A stretch of 64,000 bases of DNA from NCBI GenBank assembly GCA_022410635.1, contig JAJVDF010000124.1:706506-770505 (forward strand). The letters are read 5' to 3'. Below the pieces are notes generated by a model. That model ran no database searches. It saw only the letters and a list, made by a program, of their open reading frames with translations, and was not told the DNA's origin. Source of the DNA: Tretioscincus oriximinensis (taxonomy: Eukaryota; Chordata; Lepidosauria; Squamata; Gymnophthalmidae). Positions 31,901 to 40,479 of this stretch are shown piece by piece (position 1 is the first letter of the stretch; every line of letters starts with the position of its first letter). Position numbers and translations under genes: made by a program.

Positions 31901-33789
31901 TGAAATTTAAAGAGCTAAATATCAAAAATTTATCTAGATGGTACAAGACCCGAACCCAATTATCCCATATGGAAGGCTCATCTTCAAACTGTTGGCACAG
32001 GTGTTTAGTAAATTCAGTCACATGTGGTTTCGATTCCAATATGTTTCATCTTTTTGGGATCTTGTTTTGAATGAGATTTCTAATATACTATATATTGTTG
32101 TTCCTAAAACCATTCCTGTTTTGATTTTGGGAGATCTATCGGTTCTAAATTTGCCTTTTAAAACAACACATATAGTACAAAAATGTGTATGGGCTGCCCT
32201 TATCACAATAGCTAGAGGTTGGAAGGATAAATCTTTGTAGACATTCCATACCTGGTTGGATTATCTAATTGAATTGTTAATGTTTGACATCTTAAGAGAA
32301 AAAAGATCAAAGCTTTTGGGTATAAATGTAAGGATGCACTGGCAAGAGTTATGGAATCAGCTGATTGTCCTTGGTGATTCATGCAATAGATATTCTATAT
32401 TGAAGTTTACTTTAAAGATGGTCTATAACTTAAGACTGCATGGATAATTTGGATATATAAATATTTTGCTTCATTGTTACTGCCAAGAGCATGCTGGGGT
32501 ATGGGTTGGGGGTGCCTGTGTATATATATTGAAAATTAATAAAAAATATTTTTTTGAAAAAAAGAAAGACAAGAAAAACCTCTTCTGAGACTAATCCATT
32601 GGCAGGTTTGTGTCTCTAAGTTTCTTCTGCAACTAACTTTCAGTTTAACACAATCCAGAACCAAATAGGGAAAATTTTAACTTTAATGGTAAATGCACAA
32701 AGATTGACATCTTCTATTTGCTATGTCACAGAATTTGGGGGCTTTTTTTCAGGGTGGGAAAGAATTGCCTAAAAGTCCATTTTTGGGTGATAGAGAGAAA
32801 CGTAGTTTCCATTCAAAACAGAGATCACTTACTGCAGTGTGGTCCAACCTTTTTGCAGGAGTGTGAGGGCAAGAGTGACATCATNCTTGTCCCACCCCAG
32901 AAGCCATTCCTCCAGATGCCATTCCTAGAAGCAGATTCCGGATGTGGCATTGTCGAAAGGAGCAGGGGGGAGACGGCTGTGTCTGCAGCCACCTCCCCCC
33001 TGCTCCTTTTATCCGTCACGCCGGCGGGTGTGACGGACTAAAGGTACAAGCAGCTCCAAGCATCGGCATGGAAGCACCAAGGAAGCTGCCTTGCCGCTTC
33101 AATGCCGACCAGCGCTGACCGCTGAGCACTTCACAGGGGGTACCCTGACAGCGCGCATACTGTTAATTTGGCGATTCCCACCTTCAGTACTGGCTCCTGT
33201 TCCGCATGGGAGTTGCCATATTAGGGGAATTCCGCCCTCCGTTAGCGCCATGTTGGGGGAACGGAGGGTGGAGTTCCCCAACATGGCTACTCCCATGCAG
33301 AACAGGAGCCAGTACTGAAGGAGGAAATTGCCAAATTAACAGTATGCGCACCATCAGGGAACCCCCTGCGGAGTTCTCAGCAGCCGCCTGGCCCCTTCAC
33401 GGGCCACAAAAATGGTTTGGTGGGCCACATGAGGCCCNCGGGCTGGACCATGATGACTTACTGTATATTGTTGGTAGAAACAGTATTGACAGTTTGTTCT
33501 CTGTAAAATTAACTTCTCAATACCTACATTCTCTGAGCATCTTGCAATAATGGATATGTTATAGTTTATAAACTAGAAACTTTGCTATTTTGAAAGGTAA
33601 CCAAAATTTTAAACATTCTGTACAAGATTGAACATTATNAATTAAATCCCAACTTTGGTAATTTAGCTAAGAATTATTTTCAAAATTTAGTTGTGCAGCT
33701 AGTTTCACGCCCCCAAATCTTACCTCCTCTTTCTTGTAAGGAGCTTCCAGCATAGCCTCTATAACAATATCGAAGTCGTCCGAGGCCAT
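19850..33789 (-). CDS. RBM23: RBM23, SR-like RNA-binding splicing coactivator (gene-level span, 13 coding exons)
   Basis: RBM23 belongs to the RBM39/CAPER family of nuclear SR-like proteins that act with the spliceosome and as nuclear-receptor coactivators. Thirteen coding exons join in frame to 448 codons including stop, close to the ~440 residues I recall for human RBM23. The N-terminus MASDDFDIVIEAMLEAPYKK is the family signature. An acidic/Ser segment and an Arg/Ser domain follow, then RRM1 (RNP2 TVFCMQL, RNP1 KGIAYVEF) and RRM2 (RNP2 LYVGSL, RNP1 KGYGFITF), then an Ala/Leu-rich tail ending SGLFTPQTM. The C-terminal third RRM-like (UHM) domain of RBM39 is absent, which with REM2 and PRMT5 as neighbours identifies RBM23 and not RBM39. 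No frameshift was seen; one n lies in the RS exon. Confidence 0.95.
20870..20971 (-). CDS. RBM23: RBM23 coding exon 12
   Basis: It encodes GTGIPLSTTAAAQAALQLNG and AIPLGALNPAALS, the Ala/Leu-rich tail of the protein. The donor (gtaag) is at 20865-20869 and the acceptor (cag) at 20972-20974. The exon begins with the last two bases of one codon and ends with the first of the next, matching both neighbours. Confidence 0.93.
21665..21900 (+). mobile_element. LTR-like sequence (U3-R module)
   Basis: CCAAT-type and TATA boxes and a downstream AATAAA occur in LTR order and spacing. The ends and target duplication were not found, so this is a fragment at best. Confidence 0.4.
22095..22354 (-). repeat. 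tRNA-headed SINE abutting an RBM23 splice donor
   Basis: Same family as 22-339. On the minus strand the head starts at about 22354 with ggcacttgtggttcagagg (box A region) and has a box B-like agttcaagccc near 22290-22300. The head begins at about position +5 of the intron after RBM23 coding exon 11. Confidence 0.75.
22359..22566 (-). CDS. RBM23: RBM23 coding exon 11 (end of RRM2)
   Basis: It encodes FAEAECARRALEQLNGFELA, then GRPMRVGQVTERLD, finishing RRM2, and a linker with ITFPDGDEPER and LQLMAKLAE. The acceptor is at 22567-22568. The donor GT is at 22357-22358, and SINE sequence starts almost immediately after it (see findings). Confidence 0.94.
22649..22714 (-). CDS. RBM23: RBM23 coding exon 10 (RRM2 core)
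   Basis: 22 codons, IDSIVLMRDQDTGQSKGYGF then IT, including most of the RNP1 motif of RRM2. Phase 0 at both ends; donor gtgtg at 22644-22648, acceptor tgcag at 22715-22719. Confidence 0.94.
22750..23002 (-). repeat. tRNA-headed SINE with BovB-like tail
   Basis: Reversed copy in the RBM23 intron between exons 9 and 10; tail near gaagtagaagaactgg, head near cttgaactctgtgcc. Confidence 0.7.
23051..23188 (-). CDS. RBM23: RBM23 coding exon 9 (inter-RRM linker and RRM2 start)
   Basis: 46 codons, beginning AEKNRLAAMANNLQKG and including RNP2 (RLYVGSL) and the first helix (MLRGIFEPFGK). Where I recall SLHFNITEDM in human, this copy has SLHCNITKEM. Phase 0 at both ends. Confidence 0.94.
23484..23735. 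mobile_element. Tc1/mariner-type MITE
   Basis: The left end cagtggcttgctaaagtatt is matched in inverse by the right end (cttgaatagttttgnagacc then act), flanked by TA on both sides. Internal sequence is A/T-rich with no transposase. One n lies in the right end. Confidence 0.7.
23740..23945 (+). repeat. CR1 LINE 3' end (attctatg-tailed subfamily)
   Basis: It contains aaaaaactttctgacagtc, ggtttagtgaatcctg and ccctggaggtctctcccaac, and ends in tgattctatgat octamers. Similar tails occur at 42770 and 49225. Confidence 0.75.
24093..24245 (-). CDS. RBM23: RBM23 coding exon 8 (second half of RRM1)
   Basis: 51 codons, VRDVRIISDRNSRRSKGIAY and so on to GVPIIVQASQ, including RNP1 of RRM1. Phase 0 at both ends. 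It lies between two Tc1/mariner-type insertions (23484-23735 and 24655-25408). Confidence 0.94.
24355..24650 (+). repeat. L2-type LINE 3' end
   Basis: It contains ctagagtgctgg, gagctgcactggctgcc and cccaattcaagatatta, the conserved ORF2 C-terminal part, and the 3' end gaaaccttttgagtacaaag ahead of a short AAT-type tail. It is internally deleted relative to 35830-36310. Confidence 0.7.
24655..25408 (+). pseudogene. Tc1/mariner transposase fragment with right terminal repeat
   Basis: The decayed 3' half of a Tc1-like transposase can be read in pieces: GCFAAS, PGRLAVVNGTMNSAVYQKLL, then WPSQSPDLN before the last acidic region and MLWHDIKK. Stops and frame breaks are present. An L2-like tail of about 45 bp (gggtatagggtggggtataa) interrupts the gene at about 24875-24915. 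The right end (aaatattttttcacaccactgta) resembles Tc1 termini, and the left half is absent. It lies in an RBM23 intron, antisense to the gene. Confidence 0.75.
25616..25733 (-). CDS. RBM23: RBM23 coding exon 7 (RRM1 start)
   Basis: It encodes EPLGSLSPEERDARTVFCMQ, then LAARIRPRDLEDFFSAVGK, with RNP2 of RRM1. The first base completes a split Arg codon and the end is phase 0. Donor gtatt at 25611-25615. Confidence 0.94.
25830..25883 (-). CDS. RBM23: RBM23 coding exon 6
   Basis: It encodes RRFGHSKSPLYREKSPL, the KSP-rich junction between the RS domain and RRM1. Donor gtaag at 25825-25829; an n lies beside the acceptor at 25887. Confidence 0.92.
26060..26262 (-). repeat. tRNA-headed SINE, partial
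   Basis: Reversed copy in an RBM23 intron; it contains tgctttcgaacagccaggtt, the family's conserved body block. Confidence 0.65.
26655..26834 (-). CDS. RBM23: RBM23 coding exon 5 (RS domain)
   Basis: A 180 bp exon of nearly continuous Arg/Ser/Asp dipeptides (SRDRDRHRRRSRSRDRRSRH and onward), ending in ERVRYRSPPP. RS domains are phosphorylated by SR kinases and mediate spliceosomal contacts. One n at 26657 makes one codon uncertain. Donor gtgag, acceptor ctcag. Confidence 0.92.
27062..27245 (+). repeat. Sauria SINE
   Basis: It has the head cctttggtgtagtgtttaat, ctctaatctgg and ggtttgattccac (box B-like), and the body ctgggtgatcctgggcc and cctacttcacagga. The BovB-like tail is short or decayed. 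Confidence 0.75.
27524..27805 (+). repeat. CR1 LINE 3' end
   Basis: It has the terminal ~280 bp of the CR1 unit (tggatagtttcnagacagg to ggacttgatgggctgtggcc), ending in cttatgttcctatg. Confidence 0.8.
28040..28306 (+). mobile_element. Solo LTR, 267 bp, target duplication CAGAT
   Basis: It begins TGTTAGG and ends CCTAACA, exact inverse termini with TG...CA, flanked by the 5 bp direct repeat cagat (28035-28039 and 28307-28311). It contains a TATA-like box (tttatatacta), a polyadenylation signal (gaataaag) and a TTGTC-rich 3' part. It is the same family as the LTR nested in the DIRS element (53630-53912). No internal proviral sequence adjoins it, so it is a solo LTR. Confidence 0.88.
28360..28520 (+). 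repeat. L2-type LINE 3' tail
   Basis: tgacctttggctggaaaa ... ggatatagggtggaataga followed by an AAT-type tail. Confidence 0.55.
28535..28955 (+). repeat. BovB/RTE LINE 3' end
   Basis: The end of ORF2 can be followed (gactataaagaaggctgag, gacaaagaattgatgctcta, gctgaagctcaactacttca, then LNYFRHIRSDSLGKT in frame), and the 3' terminus ctgactgaacaacagcaaca is the diagnostic BovB tail. It has two internal breaks and one n. Confidence 0.75.
29085..29390 (+). repeat. LTR-like repeat, copy 1
   Basis: It shares with 42238-42540 the ordered words tatgcagacgtaa, catttgcaagg, ccttcctgttatc, ctttcttttaataaagtaga and gagagacttgg. The AATAAA near the 3' side suggests an LTR R region. The ends are not defined. 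Confidence 0.5.
29519..29569 (-). CDS. RBM23: RBM23 coding exon 4
   Basis: It encodes KKRRSRSRSKSRDHRH, the start of the RS domain. It begins with one base completing a Ser codon and ends with two bases (AG) completed by the next exon. Donor gtaga, acceptor tttag. Confidence 0.9.
29660..29730 (-). CDS. RBM23: RBM23 coding exon 3
   Basis: It encodes PPQEEQGKEIKKDSAPSSSG then ESS, an acidic/Ser linker. Phase 0 start, two-base overhang at the end. Donor gtgag at 29655-29659, acceptor atcag at 29731-29735. Confidence 0.88.
29876..29923 (-). CDS. RBM23: RBM23 coding exon 2
   Basis: 16 codons, AQPGPSKPPDDSPTVQ, phase 0 at both ends, with good splice sites (donor gtaag, acceptor ttccag). I do not recall a matching segment in human RBM23, so this short exon may be lineage-specific or alternatively used. 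Confidence 0.75.
30765..31100. mobile_element. Mariner-like MITE (gtgcatctcaaattagaat type), copy 1
   Basis: The left end tagtgcatctccg, actagaatatcat and gttcatttatttcagtaatt is partly mirrored near 31075-31095 (gaactgaattactgaaatta). The inner word gaaaattggaatattttgag recurs in copies at 50118 and 59622. Confidence 0.6.
31405..31510. mobile_element. Palindromic MITE fragment
   Basis: Diverged copy of the ttctgcact family (ttcttctgcactgagattta; ctacactagcatgtggatac). Confidence 0.45.
31700..32570 (+). repeat. L1 LINE 3' end (ORF2 C-terminus and tail)
   Basis: The open frame at 31938-32240 ends with SFWDLVLNEISNIL and CVWAALITIARGWKDKSL, matching the C-terminal layout of squamate L1 ORF2 (aromatic-rich segment, then an ARxxW-type motif). 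After the stop, a 300 bp tail ends in ttgaaaattaataaaaaata and an A-rich stretch. Confidence 0.7.
32835..33455. mobile_element. hAT-like non-autonomous element with 8 bp target duplication and a long internal foldback
   Basis: It is flanked by exact acttactg repeats (32827-32834 and 33456-33463). The ends are inverted (cagtgtggtccaacc versus the complement of ggctggaccatgatg). Two internal arms (about 33106-33240 and 33258-33385) are inverted copies of each other, sharing ttcagtactggctcctgtt, ccatgttggggaac-type and tactgttaatttgg words. An 8 bp duplication is characteristic of hAT transposases. No coding frame is present. Confidence 0.85.
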
Positions 33790-33804
33790 GCCGTCTTCTT
33801 TGTT
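33724..33804 (-). CDS. RBM23: RBM23 coding exon 1 (canonical start Met)
   Basis: ATG at 33787-33789 in a good context (G at -3, G at +4) opens MASDDFDIVIEAMLEAPYKK then EE, the conserved N-terminus of RBM23/RBM39. The coding part is 33724-33789 and the rest of the exon is 5' leader. An in-frame upstream ATG exists in the preceding exon (see 33912-34039). Confidence 0.92.
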
Positions 33805-33911
33805 CTGTAAGAAAGGAAAGGGGAAAAATTATCATGCAGGGAGCTCCCTGAATTAAAGTCCTCAGATCTACCTTTCCAGAGAAAAAGAAATTGGGGAGGA
33901 GGGGTACTCAC

Positions 33912-34039
33912 TGGGTCCTGGGATGGGTTGGGGAACGCCGGATCCATGGCTGGCCCAAACGGGTGGGCTCCCCACCACCCCGTGACACAGGAGCTGCTAG
34001 TGGAGTAGGACTTCTAGCAGGCAAAGAATTCGATCCAGC
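33912..34039 (-). other. RBM23: RBM23 5' exon, with in-frame upstream ATG
   Basis: It has a strong donor (gtgag at 33907-33911) and acceptor (ctccag at 34040-34045). It contains an ATG at 33945-33947 with a good context (GCC ATG G). Splicing to 33804 keeps this ATG in frame with the canonical start and would add 17 residues (MDPAFPNPSQDPNKEDG). The exon may therefore be 5' UTR or coding. No transcript evidence is available. Confidence 0.65.
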
Positions 34040-34639
34040 CTGGAGAAGATGGAGGCATGAGTGAAATTAAGTGGGCTATGCAGGAGTGGGAGGACTGTGC
34101 AGGTTGCTTGGATACCTTACATTCTAGACCCTAGAACAAACCGGTGTTCTAGAACCAAAATAACAGCCAGAACCCCAACAAGAGACNTTGAGCTTATGGG
34201 ATGTCAAGAGTCAGGCAGGAAAGAGCCATTCATGAATTAATGCAAATAGAATCACTTCAGTAACGGTTGCTCTACTTCCCCCCCTCTATCCTGGAATACA
34301 TGCCCCCACTGGATTGAAAATGGCTTTTAGATATATTTGTCTAATAATTACAGTCATTTTGTTTTAAGATGGGGGAGGGGTAAATGAAGGATTTTGAAAC
34401 AGGAGAGAGAAAAGGAGGTCTGTGAAAGTTTGGAGACAACAGAAGAGGGTACAGAAAAATTGGTTCACATAGGTAGAAAACAAAGACACTTCTTTGGANA
34501 TTGTCAGTCTTAAGCATAAGCTCGGAACACCTTTGCATTCTAAGGGACTTGATTCTTACATTATTATCTAAGAAGCCACCATCAAAAACAACAAAATCCA
34601 AGATTATTCTGTAAGGCCTGAGTAGAACAGCAGGAGGAG

Positions 34640-34975
34640 GAGGGGGGGAGGGGAAGAAGAAGAAGAAAAAGAAGAAGCAGCAGGAGGGGGAGGGGAAGAA
34701 GAATAAAAAGAAAAAGAAAAAGAAGAAAAAGAGAACCAAGGGACTCAACGGCTTACAAGCTATTTTTTACCCAAAGGCTTACATTCTATCTTCCCCTCAT
34801 CACACTGAAATAATGGTGTCTGTTCATTTACAAGCAACTGCTCACTTTCAAACAGCTAGGTTGGCTGAAGCTAAGGCCAGTAGAGGGTGCTCACCCCTCT
34901 CCATGGAAGACACATGGGCCTCAAATGATCAATCTCTGTTAAAAAGCCTGTTCTTAACCTCTGCACCACCGTTCT
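34640..34975 (-). repeat. tRNA-headed SINE with long GAA-rich tail
   Basis: Same family as 22-339. The AAG/GGA microsatellite at about 34632-34735 is an expanded SINE tail, and the head ends near cttaacctctgcaccacc. Confidence 0.7.
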
Positions 34976-35829
34976 TCTTTTTACAACTATTAAGAAGACT
35001 CAACATAACGGATTAGCAGATGAAAACAGAAGACTAATTAAATTTCAANCTTTCAGATACTAGATTGGGGTGATGCAAGCAGAAATTTAGCAGTGCCTAA
35101 ATGGGCACATGACAGTCACACGTATTTAAAAAAGGAGCCTTAGGCAAAATTTGAAAGTGTTCTGCAAATGTTTGGAACCACTTTTTAAACTTTACTTTAG
35201 TTATCTAGATCAGTTGTTATCTCTTAAGCAAATACAGATGAGCCTTTCAAATAAGCCTGCAGACATGGGCCATAATCCACCAATGGCATGAGTGGCTGTC
35301 ATTTGAAGCCATGATATATTTTGATTCTCTTTTCACTTCAGTAGTTTAATGTTGGTTTCAACCTAGACTTTTTCATGGGAGGAAAATTTGTTTGGTCTTT
35401 TTCTTCCTACCAGCCTATCACTGCTTGAAGAGGGCCAAAAGAGCATTTCTACCCTCCTTTAGATTTTAAAACTGTATAAAGTAGTTTATAAACATGTGTG
35501 ATTCTTAGGGAATCTTCAGTGTATAGGAGGGGATGAAAGTTTCTTTCTGTACTTCCTTCCCATCTCAAAACAGTACTTTTGTTCTATAAAGCTAGATTTT
35601 TGGAATGAATTGTAAGTTTTTAACTTAATTCAATCTGATAGGGAATCCAAAGGATCTCTTCTAGTTCATTGCACATCCCTGCTGTAAATCCTAGTGTGTT
35701 TCCCGCTGCATCTCTGGCACTATGGTGGGATGCTGGAAGACCATCTTCCACTTCACCAGCTCCTGATATTTCCAGCCATGCTATAACATATGCTAAATAT
35801 GGCAGTTATAGAACACTAATGTAAAAATC

Positions 35830-36310
35830 ACAAAAGTTGATTGAAGCCGCTAGAGTGCTGGCCGGAATGATTGGCTGGGCATATGTGACACCAGTTTTGA
35901 AAGAATTGCACTGGCTGCCAATTTGCTACTTAGCCCAATTAAAGGTATTAACTGTCACCTATAAGGCCCTAAATAACTTGGGCCACAAGTATCTAAAGGA
36001 AGGCCTTCTCCCATATCAACTTCCCTGTGCNTTAAGATCTTTCGAGGAGGTCCTCCTGACTATACCACCTTCCTCATGGCAAAGAGGATGGGAACTCGTG
36101 ATAGGGCCTTCTCCATGACAGCGCCCAGACTATGAAACAGTCTCTCCCTTGAGGTGTGTTGATACCATCTCTATATGAATTCAAAAAACTCTTGAGGACA
36201 CACCTCTTTAACCAGGTCTTCACTACTTTTAGATATTGCTGTCTTTATTTATTAACCATCTTAAGACCTTTGGGTATAGGGTGGTATAGAAAGTTAAATA
36301 ATTAAAAAAA
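35830..36310 (+). repeat. L2-type LINE 3' end
   Basis: Conserved ORF2 C-terminus in frame from 35837 (PVLKELHWLPI, then VLTVTYKALNNL, YLKEGLLPYQLP), then acagtctctccc, and the tail gacctttgggtatagggtgg. One n lies at 36031. Confidence 0.75.
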
Positions 36311-36349
36311 AAACCTCTGGCTTCAGACCTGTTCCTGCAGCCTATCAGT

Positions 36350-36715
36350 CACANAATCTCCGGAGTCACGTGGTCCAACCCTCTGCTCAATAAAGGATTC
36401 GCTAAACCATCCCAGACCACAGAGTCTGCCCAGACGCTGTTTGAAGACTTCCAGCGGAGAACCCATCATCTCCTGGTTTATCACTCTTACTATCAGAAAG
36501 TTTTTTCTGACATCTAATCTTAATACATTTCAGTTTAATCCCATTTTAGTCCTCCCATGTGCCAATGAAAACAAAGTTGACTCCTCTGCTGTGACAGCCT
36601 TCCAAATATTTGTAAACCTCTATCAGGTCTCTGTTTCATTGGCTTTCAAGAAAAGCTTTTTACTTCACCAGAAACTACAGTTTATCTTCATCTACTTAAC
36701 TTTTTAATGCTGAGC
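36350..36715 (-). repeat. CR1 LINE 3' fragment (attctatg subfamily)
   Basis: Reversed sequence with gtcacgtggtccaaccctct, attcgctaaaccatcccaga and ctaatcttaatacatttcag; compare 60035-60345. Confidence 0.65.
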
Positions 36716-37079
36716 CAAGCAAGTAAATTATATTCATTGGTAAATATTCCTATCATACCACNCTATATCCAAAGTCTCAAAGTCCAAAGGAACAGTAAAA
36801 TTCCAATGAATACATATACAATATATTGGCTAAAAGAACAATAGTGCCTGTATAGGGAGAGGATGTTTTTGCCTCAGTCAGGGATCGCGTTAAGAGGTGT
36901 GCCTTCAACAGATGTCCAAATAGATGCATACAATGAGGGTGTTTGATGCACTCTCAAGCGAAGACTTTTATACAGTCTTAGAGCTACTANCAAAAATGAT
37001 TCCCTACAAATGCTGATCCCCTTAATTACTGAAAGGTGTTGCACAAACAAGAGGGCTTCATTGGCATATCTGAGCNCAC

Positions 37080-37330
37080 AGACAGGTCTATATGGGATGA
37101 AGTGTTCCCTTAGATATTTGGAACTAAACTGTTAATAGAATCCATTGCAATCATACTTATCAGAAGAACAGAATGTCTCCCTTCATGTACACGGGACTCT
37201 AGGACAGACAGCAACTGTGTCTTATTTGGATTCAGCTTCAATTTACTGGCCCTGGGTGGCATGGACAGATAGAACTGGAGGTTAACTATGTATTGATGGT
37301 ACTTTATTCCCAATGATTCTCATTGTGGAT
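37080..37330 (-). repeat. L2-type reverse transcriptase trace
   Basis: On the minus strand short pieces such as GIKYHQYIVNLQFYLSMP and KLKLNPNKTQLLSV resemble the L2 YADDTQL and KLNPDKTEVLL region, with the catalytic motif degraded. Confidence 0.5.
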
Positions 37331-39296
37331 TTATACAGACATTAAACGGCACAGGGAATAAGAACGACCTCTGAAGAATCCTACAAATGTATTCCCAAAA
37401 TTTCCAAGTATGAATCTCCCACAACAGTTCTCTAGCCTTGGCAAAAACAGAAGAACCGTTGCAATGTAGCAGGTTCTGAAGGTCTCAAGCACCAAAACCT
37501 TTCAAAAACCTAAAAGCACCTGGAGATCCTACAGAATGACACTCCCCTTATCTCTATCCTAGAGAAATNCATCAGCCAGCGCAACCAAAGTGGTTTCGGT
37601 GCCATAACTAGGCTTGAAGTCAGACTGTTGATTCTAGGTAATCCACTTCCTACAGGTTTGTCGCAGTTGGGTAGAGACAATTCTAACCAGGACCTTGCCT
37701 AGAAATGGGTAATAACTGTGCAGCTCATCTGGATCTGGAAAGGTTCAAGGATCTGGTGTAAGTACTCATGAAATCTCATCACGCAGTATCTGGATAAACT
37801 CATATTATCACAACTTTAGGTTTCTTATGTGAAAGATGCACTGATATCTAAACCATCAGTTGACTATTCTATAGAAAATTCAACCNACAGTTTCCGTCTT
37901 CCAATCACAGCAAAAACTATTAGATTTCCTTGTAATATTGGTTCAGAAAACTAGAAAAAATCTTTTTTAAAAACTGGTATCAAGTGTCCTAAACTTCACA
38001 CTTTCTAAAGAAGCCCAAGAGCCTCCAAAATATGAAGTCAAGGCTAGTTACAGACACTGCAAACAGTCTGAGGAGATGGAAATTCAGCAACATCATAAGG
38101 GATGAAATTTACATATCATCATAATATTTAGGTTAAGAGAAAAGCACAAACCTAGACAGCTATAACTGAAGAAGTAAAAATGTATTCTTCTCAGAACATC
38201 CTGCAAACTTCCAAATCATGTCCTAAGTCTTCTAGGCTTGATTGGCACTTGGGCTTATTATTCTATAGCAAAAAGTGGTCTAAGAGTCCTGCTGTTCACA
38301 TGCCATAGGCCATGGAAGATCATGTGGTAGCCCGGAATGTCATAAGGATGGAAGGCCAAATGTAAGTCAGACTCTATAACCTTATCTATATTACTAAACT
38401 GTGTTGAAGCGATCGGCCTTCTAAGCGAAGTGCGTAAACTGTATCACTGACCATCACCTTGCACGCACATCGGCTGATCCAACACTAAACCTGTCCCTGT
38501 TGAAGTGGCCAGCCATACTGAAGTCCACCACCAACCAGAGCACTGTGACACCTGACCCCCATCTGCCAGAACCCCACAAACACACATACAAGCCAACAGG
38601 TGCCCAAACTGACCAGGCAGAGCACACACAGTTGCCCGGCTAATGGCCTGTTGCATTCTACACTGGCAACAGGCATATTCCATTAGTTTCTTTCATAAAA
38701 CTCAAAAAATAGAATGAGAATTATTTATCAAAAATCTCTGAAACTTAATGAAACAACTTTTTGCTTTACAAAACTTGAGCCTGAAGAGCTACTTGTAAAC
38801 ACTTGAGGTTTACCATCTCATATGCAGTGGCATAAGCAAAACATAAGCCCTTAAGGGTATTTCAACCATGGGGTTCTGTTTTCCAGCTATCCCAGGTTAT
38901 ATGCTCATGAGAATCAAATCAGCAATATCCTTATCTAATTGTCTTGAGGGTATCTCACCCACAGCACTAGAAATCTCCGTAATATTGAAACTAACACAAT
39001 ATTCAGTGTTAACTTCCTTGTTTACTAGACTTCGATCAAGAAACTCAGGCAAGCTGTGAACCCCCTATTTACCATGATAATCCCTCAACTCAGGTATTTC
39101 TAATATAACTCATGCCTTCTAAACTTCCATGTAGCCCAAGCTAAAAACAGGCATGTAGAGCTCAAATTGTTCCCACTCATTTACCATGCTGTTTCCCTCA
39201 AGTATTATATATAGCCCCACAATAAGCTTTACAGTTGGTTAAATTTGCTTCCAACAAAAAGGTGAAGTGTCAGGATGACAGATAAGCCTATTTTGC

Positions 39297-39415
39297 AATG
39301 AGTCTTGTTCTGGGATACATCTCAGCCTGGGGCCTGCCATCCACATATCTACACAAGCATGTGGATGGTGGCCCCCAAGGCTGAGATGTATCCCAGAATA
39401 AGACACAATGCAGAA
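39297..39415. mobile_element. Near-perfect palindromic MITE, 119 bp
   Basis: The left arm ctgggatacatctcagcct and ggcctgccatccacat pairs with the right arm atgtggatggtgg and aggctgagatgtatcccag around a loop at about 39345-39355. The flanking ttgttct / agaataagac extend the pairing. Confidence 0.75.
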
Positions 39416-39534
39416 AGGGCCAGAGAATCAATTTACAGCCGTAAATGTGTAACAATTCCTATGCTTTAGAACTGCAATCCAATCCTAGTCATGTATAAAT
39501 TTCTGTGGAAGGGACTCAGCGCAGATTGCCTAAG

Positions 39535-39890
39535 AAGGATTCCCCCCTCCCAGGGCTAGCTGTGGTGCAGGCTGGGAGCTGTAGTCTGCAGGGCAGGTGT
39601 CCATGCAGACTGGGCCAAAGTACATTTCCCAGCAGCCCTCCCGCTGCCAGCACAACAGCTCCTGTTTCACTTTTTTCACACTTGGGCTGCCATTTCTACA
39701 ACTTCACGAAGCTGCTTAGGTATCCAAGCTTTTAAATACGCTCTTATCACCATGAAAAAAACCAGNGTAGAAAAGCAACTGATATCCATAAAACAGGAAA
39801 CAAGAATTGCACCTGATGATAGGAAACAGGAAGCTGGTTGTTTGTTATTATTGACAACTGGCACCCGGTCTATACCTGGGAAATGATCCT
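39535..39890 (+). repeat. Unclassified interspersed repeat, copy 3
   Basis: It is collinear with 4540-4930 (cccagggctagctg, ctgggagctgtagt, tttcccagcagcc, cataaaacaggaa, gaaacaggaagctgg). Confidence 0.6.
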
Positions 39891-39979
39891 AGATAGGTAC
39901 ACTTGGATAACAAGGATCCTTCTGCACTGGGTCTTGTGCTATGGTCTAACTCACTCCTCGAAGAATTTAAGCAAAAGAA

Positions 39980-40330
39980 GAATCTAAGAACATAAGGGGA
40001 GCCTTGTTGAATGGGGCCAGAGCCCATCTAGTCCAGCACTGACTCACCCAGTGGCCCACCAATTGCATCTGGGCAGTTTGGAACAGAAGTAGGCGAAATC
40101 TTCACCTATTCTGGACCCCCTGAAAATGGTACTTTGGAAATACTGCCTGTTGCTCCATCACGGAGGCAGCATCAAGAGATCCATCCAAACAATTATTGAT
40201 ACCCTTGATGTCCATAAACTCATCTAATCCTGTCTTAAAGCTATCCAGGCTGCTATCTACCACCATCTCTTCTGGAAAAATTCCACAGTCCAATGACGCT
40301 CTAGATGGAAAAATACTTTCTTTTGTTTGT
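39980..40330 (-). repeat. CR1 LINE 3' fragment
   Basis: Reversed CR1: starts agaacataaggggagcc and passes through tgcctgttgctccatca, gtccataaactcatctaatc and agctatccaggctgctat. It lies just inside the RBM23 5' intron beside the GC-rich island. Confidence 0.8.
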
Positions 40331-40479
40331 CCTCACTCTGTGCAGCACCTACAACAAACAAGCCTCCAAGAAGAAATGTGTTATCTGCACCCACTCCATT
40401 ACAGCATCCCACAAAAGCACCCTCTTGAAGCCTGGCAGGCCATCTACCCTCCCTTCCCACCCCACCAGACCACAACTCA

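Larger units (their letters stand above)
29924..33723 (-). other. RBM23 intron 1 (between coding exons 1 and 2)
   Basis: A 3.8 kb intron containing a mariner-like copy (30765-31100), a MITE fragment, an L1 fragment and a hAT-like element, listed separately. 30100-30760 and 33470-33720 are AT-rich with nothing recognised. Confidence 0.5.

Noticed and set aside
22359..33789. RBM39 instead of RBM23
   Set aside because: The protein ends after the Ala/Leu-rich tail without the RBM39 C-terminal UHM domain, and the neighbours are REM2 and PRMT5.
34341..34748. 135-codon minus frame beginning with a long Phe tract
   Set aside because: Translation of the GAA-rich SINE tail.
36780..38900. Possible decayed gene
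   Set aside because: Only a short L2 reverse-transcriptase trace was readable; the rest is AT-rich with no consistent frame or splice pattern.
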